64,000 bases of DNA from JAIVGV01 sp036389335 (lineage in GTDB: Bacteria > Acidobacteriota > Blastocatellia > Pyrinomonadales > Pyrinomonadaceae), in contig DASVQC010000046.1 in the NCBI GenBank assembly GCA_036389335.1, positions 26,230-90,229 of the forward strand, given 5' to 3'. The translations under genes were made by a program, and so were the position numbers. The notes beneath the pieces are model-generated. The model did not search any database. It was not told the DNA's origin and saw only the letters and a program-made list of their open reading frames with translations. Positions 18,400-28,594 of the stretch are shown piece after piece; the first letter of the stretch is position 1, and every line of letters starts with the position of its first letter.

Positions 18400-18475
18400 A
18401 GAGGTCGGAGGCTAGAGGTCAGAGGTCAGTCAGGAAAATCTTTTACTAACCTCTGACCTCTAGCCTCCGGCCTCT
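18400..18475. repeat. Heptad palindrome, GAGGTCA type (ADOP-2/3 junction)
   Basis: Arms 18400-18430 and 18445-18475 are 31 bp each and differ at only two positions. Each is a run of 7-base units (GAGGTCG, GAGGCTA, GAGGTCA). The loop is 14 bases, rich in A and T. The element fills most of the 98 bp spacer between the ADOP-3 stop and the ADOP-2 start. Confidence 0.9.
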
Positions 18476-18481
18476 CTTCTT

Positions 18482-20941
<2,460 letters not shown>

Positions 20942-20957
20942 CATTCACCTCTCAAGC

Positions 20958-21033
20958 AGAGGCTAGAGGTCAGAGGACAGAGGCTAGTAAAAGATTTTCC
21001 CGACTGGCCTCTGACCTCTGATCTCTGACCTCT
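20958..21033. repeat. Heptad palindrome, GAGGTCA type (ADOP-3/4 junction)
   Basis: 31 bp arms at 20958-20988 and 21003-21033 differ at about five positions, mostly C/T exchanges, with a 14-base loop AAAAGATTTTCCCG. The left arm ends 10 bases from the GAGGTGA ribosome-binding site of ADOP-3 on the minus strand. Confidence 0.88.
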
Positions 21034-21038
21034 GTTCA

Positions 21039-23471
21039 TCATTCGTATCTCAAAGCGATCATCGGATCGACTCGCGTCGCGCGGCGCGCGGGCAGGTAGC
21101 AGGCGAGGAGCGCGACCGCCGCGAGCGAGAGGGCGACGACGGCGAAGGTCACCGGATCGCTCGGGCTCACGCGGAAGAGCATCGCCTTGATCAGTTTGGT
21201 GAGCGCGAGCGAGGCGACGACGCCGACGCCGACGCCGACCGCCGCGAGCGTCATCCCCTGCCGCAGGACGAGGCGCACCACGTCGGCGGTGCGCGCGCCG
21301 AGCGCCATGCGGATGCCTATTTCGTGCGTGCGCTGCGTCACCGAGTAGGCCATCACGCCGTAGATGCCGACCGCCGCGAGCAGGACGGCGACGCACGCGA
21401 AGATGCCGAGCAGGAAGACCGTCAGACGCCGCTGCGAGCTGCTCTCGTCGAGGCGCTGTTCGAGGCTCTTGATGTCGAAGACGGGCAGGTCGCGATCCAT
21501 CGCCTGCGTCTCGCGTCGGACGGCGGCGGCCATGCCCGCCGGATCGACCGCCGAGCGCACGGCGATGGTCATGCCGGAATCGGGCGACTGCGCGTGCGCC
21601 ATGTAGATGTAGGGCTCTGGCTCGTCGTCGAGGCCCCAATGCTTCACGTCGCCGACGACGCCGACGATCTCGGTCGGGCGGGTTCCGTCGGTGTCGAGCA
21701 CGCGCCTGCCCACGGGGTCTTCGTTCGGGTAGTAGACGCGCGCGAACGTCTCGCTGACGACGGCGACGAGCGGCTTGCCTTTCGCGTCCTGCTCGGTGAA
21801 GACGCGGCCCCGGAGGAGGGGGATGCGCAAGGTCTTGAAGTAGTCCGTCCCGGCGAGGCGGAAGTTGGCCTCCGGGTACTGGCCCTTGGGCGGCGCGGGC
21901 CGGCCTTCGAGGACGAAGGTGGTCGTGCCGCCGTTGCCCCCCATCGGCAGCGAGTTGATCACGCTGGCCGACTCGACGCCGGGCTGCGCCCTCAGACGCT
22001 CGACGAGTCGGCGGTAGAAGTCGGCCCACTGTTCGGGCTTCTGGTAGCGCGCTTCGGGGAGCGAGACGCCCATCGTCACGACGTTCTTGGGATCGAAGCC
22101 GGGCTTGACGTCGAGCAGGCGGACGAAGCTCTTGAGCATGAGCCCCGCGCCGACTAAGAGGACGAGCGCGAGCGCGACCTCGGCGACGACGAGGCCGTCG
22201 CGGAAGTGGCGTCGCGCGTGCCCGGTCGAGCCGCGCGCGCCCTCCTTGAGCGACTCGTTGAGGTCGGTCTTCGTCGCGTGGAGCGCGGGCACGATGCCGA
22301 AGAGCAGGCCCGTCGCGAACGAGATCAGAACGGTGAAGCCGAGCACGAAGCGATCCAGCTTGATCCGGTTCCAGCCGTGGAAGTTGAGCGCGAACTCGCG
22401 CGGCACGCTCGCCAGCAGCAGGTCGAGCCCCCACATCGCGAGCAGGACGCCGAAGACCCCGCCCGCCAGAGAGAGCAGCACGCTCTCGGTCAACATCTGC
22501 CGGATCATGCGCAGGCGGCTCGCCCCGAGCGCGGCGCGGATCGACAGCTCCTTGTGCCGCGCCGTCGCGCGCGCCAAAGACAGGTTCGCCACGTTGGCGC
22601 ACGCGATCAAAAGCACGAAGCCGACCGCGCCGAGCAGCACGAGGAGGCCGCCGCGCGCGAACTCGACCGCGTCCTCGTGCGCCGGGACGATCCGCACGTC
22701 GCGATCCGCGTTCGTGTCCGGGTACTGCCGCCGCAGGCCGGCGGCGATGTTGTTCATCTCGGCCTGCGCCTGCCGGATGGTGACGCCCGGCTTGAGGCGC
22801 GCTCTCGTGTAGAGGTAGTGCGCGCCGCGCCGCGCCGCGCCGCGCGCGTCGAGCGCGAGCGGCGTCCACAGCTCGACCGAGGCGTTCGGGAACTCGAACG
22901 CCTGCGGCATCACGCCGACGACGGTGTGGCTCTCGGCGTCGAGCGTGATCTGCTTGCCGACGACCGCGGGGTCGCCGCCGAAGCGGCGCTGCCAGAGCCC
23001 GTAGCTGAGCACGACCGTGCGCGCGGCCCCCGCCGCGTCCTCCTCCTCGGTGAAGGTTCTGCCGACGAGCGGCTTGACGCCGAGCGTGCGGAAGAGCGAG
23101 GCGGTGGCGCGGTTGCCGAGGAGCTGTTCTGGCGAATCCGTGCCCGTCAGGTTGAAAGTGTTCCAGCGGTACGCGCCGATAGATTCGAAGACCGTGTTCT
23201 GCTCGCGCCAGTCGCGGAAGTTGGCCGGGCTCGCCTCGTTGTGCGTGCGCAGGAATGTGGATGACAAATTCGGGTTCGTCTCCCAGACGACGACCAGCCG
23301 GTCGGGGTCGGCGTAAGGCAGCGGGCGCAGCATCATCGCGTTGACGACCGAGAAGATGGCCGAGTTGGCCCCGATGCCGAGCGCGAGCGCGAAGATCGCG
23401 ACGAGCGTAAAGCCCGGGCTCTTGCGCAGCATCCTCATCCCGTAACGCGCGTCCTGCCAGAGTGTGTTCAT
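21039..23471 (-). CDS. ADOP-family double-FtsX ABC permease (ADOP-4)
   Basis: 810 residues starting MNTLWQDARYGMRMLRKSPG at ATG 23471; the frame stays open further upstream but loses all family similarity there. The first coupling motif KELSIRAALGASRLRMIRQ follows 'NLSLARA', where most copies have 'NLLLARA'; the second is THEIGIRMALGA. The C-terminus is DPMIALRYE. It directly follows the repeat-protein gene (stop at 23516) with 44 bp between them and no palindrome, so the hydrolase and repeat-protein genes appear inserted on its upstream side. Confidence 0.93.
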   Translation of the reverse strand: MNTLWQDARYGMRMLRKSPGFTLVAIFALALGIGANSAIFSVVNAMMLRPLPYADPDRLVVVWETNPNLSSTFLRTHNEASPANFRDWREQNTVFESIGAYRWNTFNLTGTDSPEQLLGNRATASLFRTLGVKPLVGRTFTEEEDAAGAARTVVLSYGLWQRRFGGDPAVVGKQITLDAESHTVVGVMPQAFEFPNASVELWTPLALDARGAARRGAHYLYTRARLKPGVTIRQAQAEMNNIAAGLRRQYPDTNADRDVRIVPAHEDAVEFARGGLLVLLGAVGFVLLIACANVANLSLARATARHKELSIRAALGASRLRMIRQMLTESVLLSLAGGVFGVLLAMWGLDLLLASVPREFALNFHGWNRIKLDRFVLGFTVLISFATGLLFGIVPALHATKTDLNESLKEGARGSTGHARRHFRDGLVVAEVALALVLLVGAGLMLKSFVRLLDVKPGFDPKNVVTMGVSLPEARYQKPEQWADFYRRLVERLRAQPGVESASVINSLPMGGNGGTTTFVLEGRPAPPKGQYPEANFRLAGTDYFKTLRIPLLRGRVFTEQDAKGKPLVAVVSETFARVYYPNEDPVGRRVLDTDGTRPTEIVGVVGDVKHWGLDDEPEPYIYMAHAQSPDSGMTIAVRSAVDPAGMAAAVRRETQAMDRDLPVFDIKSLEQRLDESSSQRRLTVFLLGIFACVAVLLAAVGIYGVMAYSVTQRTHEIGIRMALGARTADVVRLVLRQGMTLAAVGVGVGVVASLALTKLIKAMLFRVSPSDPVTFAVVALSLAAVALLACYLPARRATRVDPMIALRYE

Positions 23472-23515
23472 CGCCATCCCCCTCCGATCAACGGAAACGT
23501 TCCGCCCGGCGTCGC

Positions 23516-24769
23516 TCACCGCGTCGCAGACTTGCCCGCCGCGGCGTCGCAGCGCCCCGCGCCGAAGCCTTCCTTGAACCAGCCCTCGCAGTTCGACGTC
23601 CGCGCGCCCTGCTTGAATTGGAAGCGCACCGGCGCGCCGCCCGAAAACGCTTCGGCCTCGGTCAGCCCGCGCAGCTCTGCGGGCGCGATCTCGAAAGAGT
23701 GGCCGCCCCGCCCGGCGTGCTCGCGCCAGTGCATCCACGCGCGCGGCCCGCCCCGCCCGTAGAACTTCACCAGCCACTCCGGCCCGTCCGCGCCCGGCGG
23801 CAGGTGTCTCAGGAATTCGGCGGGCATCCCCAGCATCCGCACGTCGAGCAGGCGCATGACGGGGACGCCGTCGTAGCCCTCGGCCCGCAGCTTGCGGATG
23901 AAGTCGGGCGTCACGCCCTGCATCCTCATCGCGATCAGCTCGTCGAGCGGGACGCGGTCGTAGCCGAGCGCCTTCAACTCGTTGATGTACTCAAGGCTCA
24001 CGCCCTGCTCGCGCATGTCGATCAACTGGTCGAGCGTCGGGCGCTCGTAGCCGACGGACGCGAGCGAGCGGATGAAGTCCGCGCTCGCGCCGAAGAGACG
24101 GAGATCGATTAGCTGGTCGATGGAGCGCGGCTGGTAGCCGAGCGACTTTAACTCGCGTATGAAGTCGGCGTTGACGCCGTAGAGGTTCATGCTCTCAAGC
24201 TGCCGCGGCGTGGGGCGTCCCAAGCCGAGCGACGAGAGCTGCGCGCCGAGCGTCTCGAAGTTGCCGATGGCGAAGCCGAACAGGTTCTGCCGCACGGCCT
24301 CGCCGTAGCCGTCGCGCTCCATCCGCGCGACGAACTCCGGATCGGGGGCGAACGTGAACTCGCCCGAGCCCTTCCCGGCGCGGAACGTGCCCTCGAAGTC
24401 GAGCGTGCCCGCGTCGCGGCGGAGCCGGAACTTCACGCGCTCACCGCCCGCCTCGATCTGCTCGCGCGTCAGGCCCGAAAGCTCTTCGGGCGCGAGCTTG
24501 AAGAAGCGGTCGTCCCTGCCGCCGCCCTCGGTGACGATGCTCAGCTTGACCCGCAGTTGCCCCTGCCCCGGCACGGCCTCGATGTCCCAACGCCCGGAGA
24601 TCGATTTGACGCGGCCCTGACCCGCGGCCCCGCGGGCCGCGCCGAGCGAGAGCGCCAATAGGAAAGCCGCCGCGCAGTTGATCAACTTGTTCGGCAGCGC
24701 GCGGCGGTCGTCGCGCGCGCCGCGCAGAAGTATGCTCGTCATTCCCTTAAAGCCTTTCGAGGTGTTCAT
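23516..24769 (-). CDS. Secreted protein with 29-residue repeats flanked by a duplicated domain
   Basis: No named function. From ATG 24769 it has 417 residues, with a signal peptide ending near GAARGAAGQG (about residue 48). The centre (about 190-325) is built from units of exactly 29 residues, for example LIDLRLFGASADFIRSLASV and LIDMREQGVSLEYINELKAL, each followed by GY and a short variable stretch; four full and one partial unit are visible. The regions before and after resemble one another: LAPEELSGLTREQIEAGGER and IAPAELRGLTEAEAFSGGAP, each followed by VRF/VKF and an FEGTF/CEGWF segment, so the repeat block is bracketed by a duplicated domain. ATG 24769 overlaps the hydrolase stop as ATGA. 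ATG 24742 is an alternative start. Confidence 0.85.
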   Translation of the reverse strand: MNTSKGFKGMTSILLRGARDDRRALPNKLINCAAAFLLALSLGAARGAAGQGRVKSISGRWDIEAVPGQGQLRVKLSIVTEGGGRDDRFFKLAPEELSGLTREQIEAGGERVKFRLRRDAGTLDFEGTFRAGKGSGEFTFAPDPEFVARMERDGYGEAVRQNLFGFAIGNFETLGAQLSSLGLGRPTPRQLESMNLYGVNADFIRELKSLGYQPRSIDQLIDLRLFGASADFIRSLASVGYERPTLDQLIDMREQGVSLEYINELKALGYDRVPLDELIAMRMQGVTPDFIRKLRAEGYDGVPVMRLLDVRMLGMPAEFLRHLPPGADGPEWLVKFYGRGGPRAWMHWREHAGRGGHSFEIAPAELRGLTEAEAFSGGAPVRFQFKQGARTSNCEGWFKEGFGAGRCDAAAGKSATR

Positions 24770-25947
24770 GCGAACGTGTAAAGGTACGTCATCGAAGACG
24801 TGCCGAGGGCGAGCGGCGCGAGCTTGTCGATGAGCTTCAGCCCGTTGGCGCTGTTGGTCATGACGACGACGCCGCGCCCGAGGGGCGGGTGCGCGACGGC
24901 GATGCTCTGGAAGTGGCCGGAGTTGCCGTAGTGGTAGAAGGCGTCGCCCGCCTCGCCGTGCTCGACCTCCCAGCCCAGCCCCCAGTCGAGCGAGTAGGCC
25001 ACCCTGATCTGCGGCTTGAGCATCTCGGCGGCCATCCGCTCCGAGAGGTGGAAGTCGCCGCGCCGCGCGGGCCGCATGATCTCGACGAGGAAGCGCGCGT
25101 AGTCGGTCGGCGTCGAGTAGAGGCTGAAGCCCGCGCCGGGGGCGGCGTCTTCGGGCTGGACGGCGAGAATCTTCGCCTTCTCTTCGGCGGAGAAGCCGCG
25201 GAACTTGTCGTAGAAGTCCTGCGTCGGCTTCCCCTCGCGGTCGTAGCCCTTGGCCGCCTCCCGTTCGTACTTCTCGCTCCAGTCGTAGCTGCTCTCGGTC
25301 ATCCCGAAGGGTTCGAGCAGGTTGGCCCGCATGAATTCGGCGACGGGCTGGCCGGTCACGTGCTCGACGATCCGCTGCAAGTAGCCGTAGCCCTGCGGGG
25401 AGTAGAACCACTTCTCGCCGGGCGTCGTGTAAATCTTGGTCAGCTTGTCGTCGGTGCGGTAGTGCAGCCCCGAAGTGTGCGAGAGGATCATGCGCGCCGT
25501 GATCAGCTTCGAGCGCGGATCGCCGGCGGGCAGGAAGTAGTTGGGCCGGTAGTCCCAGAGCGGCTTGTCGAGATCGAGCCTGCCGCGCTCGACGAGGCGG
25601 AGCGTGGCGTAGGCGAAAGCCGCCTTGCTGAAGGAGGCGGCGGAGAACGCCGTCTCGGTCGTCACCGGCTCGCCCGTCTCCTTGTTCCTCACGCCGAACC
25701 CCTGACGCCAGACGATCTTCGCGTCGCGTATGACGGCGATAGAGAGGCCGGGCACGCCCGTGTGGCTCATCAGCTCGGGGATGAAGCGTTGCAGCTCAGC
25801 CGCCGTCGCCGGCGCGGGCGCGGTCGGCGACTGGCCCGCCGGAGGCCGGCGGGGCTGCGTGCGCGCCGCGCCCGGCGCGAGGCCCGCGCCGAGCGCCGCG
25901 AGACTTCCGCCTTTCAAAAACCCCCTGCGGGACGTTGGCCGTGACAT
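24766..25947 (-). CDS. Tat-exported serine hydrolase of the beta-lactamase/PBP-like family
   Basis: A 393-residue enzyme with a twin-arginine signal, SRRGFLKG, followed by a hydrophobic stretch and AAR (about residue 29). The catalytic SxxK motif is Ser105-Phe-Ser-Lys108. The position of the usual YxN motif reads YSP (182-184), so the Asn is replaced by Pro, followed by QGYGYLQ. Near the C-terminus HYGNSGHF stands where KTG/HxG motifs occur. It therefore belongs with class C-like esterases/peptidases, and activity on beta-lactams should not be assumed. Only 10 bp separate it from ADOP-5 upstream, and its stop overlaps the repeat-protein start, so all three are likely co-transcribed. Confidence 0.92.
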   Translation of the reverse strand: MSRPTSRRGFLKGGSLAALGAGLAPGAARTQPRRPPAGQSPTAPAPATAAELQRFIPELMSHTGVPGLSIAVIRDAKIVWRQGFGVRNKETGEPVTTETAFSAASFSKAAFAYATLRLVERGRLDLDKPLWDYRPNYFLPAGDPRSKLITARMILSHTSGLHYRTDDKLTKIYTTPGEKWFYSPQGYGYLQRIVEHVTGQPVAEFMRANLLEPFGMTESSYDWSEKYEREAAKGYDREGKPTQDFYDKFRGFSAEEKAKILAVQPEDAAPGAGFSLYSTPTDYARFLVEIMRPARRGDFHLSERMAAEMLKPQIRVAYSLDWGLGWEVEHGEAGDAFYHYGNSGHFQSIAVAHPPLGRGVVVMTNSANGLKLIDKLAPLALGTSSMTYLYTFA

Positions 25948-25957
25948 TCCCCCTCCT

Positions 25958-28429
25958 TCATTCGTACCTGAGCGCGACGGCGGGATCGACCTTCGTGGCG
26001 CGCCGCGCCGGGATGATGCTGGCGGCGAGCGCGACCGCGCCGAGCAGGAGCGCGACCGAGGCGAAGACCGCCGGGTCGCTCGCGCTCACCTCGAAGAGCA
26101 GGCCGCTCATCGTGCGCGTCAGCGCGAAGGAGGCGACGAGCCCCAGCCCGACGCCGATCATCGTCAGCGACATCGCCTGACCGACGACGAGGCGGAGGAT
26201 GTCGGAGGTGCGCGCGCCGAGCGCGATGCGCACCCCCATCTCGTGCGCGCGCTGCGTGACCGTGTAGGCGATCACGCCGTAGATGCCGACCGCGGCGAGG
26301 AGCATGGCGAGCGCGGCGAAGGCCGCGAGCAGCGTCGAGTTGAAACGCTGCGGCGCGACCGCCCGCGCGAAGACCTGCTCGTAAGTCTGCACGTCCGAGA
26401 CGGGCTGGTCGGGATCGACCGCCGCGACCTCGCGCCGCACCGCCGCGGCGAGCGACGCGGGCTCCACCTTCGCGCGCACCGCGAGCACCATCGTGTGCCA
26501 CGGGCTCTGGCGGCTCGACAGGTACATCGTCGGCTTCGGCTCGGCGTCGAGCGAGGCGTGGCGCACGCTCGCGACGACGCCGACGACGGTCATGTAGCCT
26601 TTCTCGGTGAGCGAGCCCTGCTCGTCGACGCGCTTGCCGACGGGGTCTTCGCCGGGGAAGTAGCGGCGCGCGAACGTCTCGTCCACGATCATCACGCCCT
26701 GAGAGTTCGCCGCGTCCTGCTCCGAGAAGTAGCGCCCCGCAAGGAGCGGGATGCGCAGCGTCTTGAAATAGTCGGGCGAGACGACGCGCAGCGCCGCCGT
26801 CATGATGGCGTCGGCGCTCTCGGCGCGCGGGCGGCCCTCGATGGTGAGCCCGTCGATCTCCTCGCTGCCGCCGAGCGGGAGCTGCGAGACGCCGCCGACC
26901 GACTCGACGCCCGGCAGATTCTTCACCCGTTCGAGCACCTCCTCGTAGAAGCGCGCGCGCTTGCCCTCTTCCCGGTAGCGCGCGTCGGGCAGGAACATCT
27001 TCATCGTCAGGACGTTCTTGTAGTCGAAGCCGGGCCGCACGTTTTGCAGCCGCGCGAAACTCTTGAGGAGCAGCCCCGCGCCGACCAAGAGGACGAGCGC
27101 GAGCGCCACCTCGGAGACGACGAGGGCCGAGCGCACGCGCTGACGGCGCGGGCCGGACGCGCCGGCGGCCCGACTCCCCTCCTTCAGAGACTCGTTCAAG
27201 TCGGGGCGCGAGGCCGTCAGCGCGGGCGCGAGCCCGAAGACGACGCCCGTCGCGAGCGAGACGAAGAGCGTGAAGCCGAGCACGCGCGCGTCGACGCCGA
27301 CCTCAGACGCGCGCGGGATGTTGCCCGCGCCCATGGCGACGAGCGCGTCCACGCCCCACGTCGTCAGGAGCGCGCCGAGCGTGCCCCCGACGAGCGCGAG
27401 CAGCACGCTCTCGGTCAAAAGTTGCCTCACGATGCGCCGCCTGTTCGCGCCGAGCGCCGTGCGGATCGCGATCTCCTTCGTGCGCGCGTTGGCGCGCGCC
27501 AAAAGCAGGTTCGCCACGTTGGCGCACGCGATCAGCAGGACGAAGGCGACCGCGCCGAGCAGCAGCAGGATCGCGCGGCGGCTCTTGCCGACCACCTGCT
27601 CGTGCAGCGGGCCGACCGTCACGTTCCAGTCCTTGCCTTCGATTGACGAAGTCTTCTCGGCGAGCCGTTGTTCGACCGCCGCGAGCTGCGCCAGCCCTTG
27701 CGCGAAGGTCGCGCCGGGCTTGAGGCGACCGACCGCCGCGAGGAAGTGGTTGCCGCGGCTGATGGCCTCGCCGGGCGGGAGCGCGAGCGGCGTCCAGAGC
27801 GCGGGGTCTTCGTCGAGGCCGAGCGCGGGGTCGATGCCCATCCCGCGCGGGAAGCTGAAGCCCTGCGGCATCACGCCGACGATCTGGAAGCTGTTGCCGT
27901 CGAGCGCGATCTGCCGCCCGACGACCGCGGGGTCGCCGCCGAAGCGCCGCTGCCAGAAGCCGTGGCTCAGGATGACGACGCGGTTTTTGCCGAACGTCTC
28001 CTCGTCGGGCGCGAAGTCGCGACCGAGCGCGGGGCGCGCGCGCAGGAGCGCGAGCATGTTCGTCGAGACGCGCGCGCCGCTGATGCGCTCCGGCTCTTGG
28101 CCGCCCGTCACGTTCCAGTTGCCGCCCGCGAGCGCGGTCAGCCCCTCGAAGGCGTCCGCCGACTGACGCCACGCGTAGAAGTCGGCGGGCGCGGCGGGCA
28201 GGTGCTCGTAGCCGAGCTTTTTGCCGAACGGGTGCGTCTGCCAGATCGCCGCCAGCCGCCCCGGCTCGGCGAACGGCAGCGGTCGCAGCAGCACGGCGTC
28301 GACGACCGAGAAGATGGCCGTGTTCGCGCCGATGCCGAGCGCGAGCGCGACGACCGCCACCGCCGTGAAGCCCGGACTCTTCCGCATCGCGCGCAGCCCG
28401 TAGCGCAGGTCTTGCCAGAGCGTTCTCAT
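25958..28429 (-). CDS. ADOP-family double-FtsX ABC permease (ADOP-5)
   Basis: 823 residues. Coupling motifs are KEIAIRTALGANRRRIVRQ and AHEMGVRIALGA; Ala-His-Glu-Met departs from the usual THEIG. The C-terminus is KVDPAVALRYE, where almost all others read DPMIALRYE or DPMTALRYE. GGAG lies 7 bases before ATG 28429. Downstream the hydrolase gene begins after only 10 bp, without a palindrome. Upstream the spacer carries a nested double palindrome. Confidence 0.94.
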   Translation of the reverse strand: MRTLWQDLRYGLRAMRKSPGFTAVAVVALALGIGANTAIFSVVDAVLLRPLPFAEPGRLAAIWQTHPFGKKLGYEHLPAAPADFYAWRQSADAFEGLTALAGGNWNVTGGQEPERISGARVSTNMLALLRARPALGRDFAPDEETFGKNRVVILSHGFWQRRFGGDPAVVGRQIALDGNSFQIVGVMPQGFSFPRGMGIDPALGLDEDPALWTPLALPPGEAISRGNHFLAAVGRLKPGATFAQGLAQLAAVEQRLAEKTSSIEGKDWNVTVGPLHEQVVGKSRRAILLLLGAVAFVLLIACANVANLLLARANARTKEIAIRTALGANRRRIVRQLLTESVLLALVGGTLGALLTTWGVDALVAMGAGNIPRASEVGVDARVLGFTLFVSLATGVVFGLAPALTASRPDLNESLKEGSRAAGASGPRRQRVRSALVVSEVALALVLLVGAGLLLKSFARLQNVRPGFDYKNVLTMKMFLPDARYREEGKRARFYEEVLERVKNLPGVESVGGVSQLPLGGSEEIDGLTIEGRPRAESADAIMTAALRVVSPDYFKTLRIPLLAGRYFSEQDAANSQGVMIVDETFARRYFPGEDPVGKRVDEQGSLTEKGYMTVVGVVASVRHASLDAEPKPTMYLSSRQSPWHTMVLAVRAKVEPASLAAAVRREVAAVDPDQPVSDVQTYEQVFARAVAPQRFNSTLLAAFAALAMLLAAVGIYGVIAYTVTQRAHEMGVRIALGARTSDILRLVVGQAMSLTMIGVGLGLVASFALTRTMSGLLFEVSASDPAVFASVALLLGAVALAASIIPARRATKVDPAVALRYE

Positions 28430-28447
28430 CTCTTCACTCCGTTCAGC

Positions 28448-28593
28448 GTGACAGGTGACAGGTGACGGGTAAGGCGGTCAGTAGTCAGTAGTCAGTGGTC
28501 AGTAGTTAAATCGATCCGCATCCGTCTTTGACTACTGACTACTGACTACTGACTACTGACTTTCCTTGTCACCCGTCACTTGCCACCCGTCAC
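28448..28593. repeat. Nested double heptad palindrome, GTGACAG outside and GTCAGTA inside
   Basis: The outer arms are GTGACAG-type units at 28448-28472 and 28567-28593. Inside them, GTCAGTA-type units at 28477-28506 face their complement at 28529-28560 around a loop containing TCGATCCGCATCC. The same inner core and loop recur at 54032-54157, so these two spacers are related copies. Confidence 0.88.
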
Positions 28594-28594
28594 G

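Noticed and set aside
24766..25947. Naming the serine hydrolase a beta-lactamase resistance gene
   Set aside because: Only the SxxK motif is fully conserved; YxN is replaced and the family includes many esterases and peptidases.
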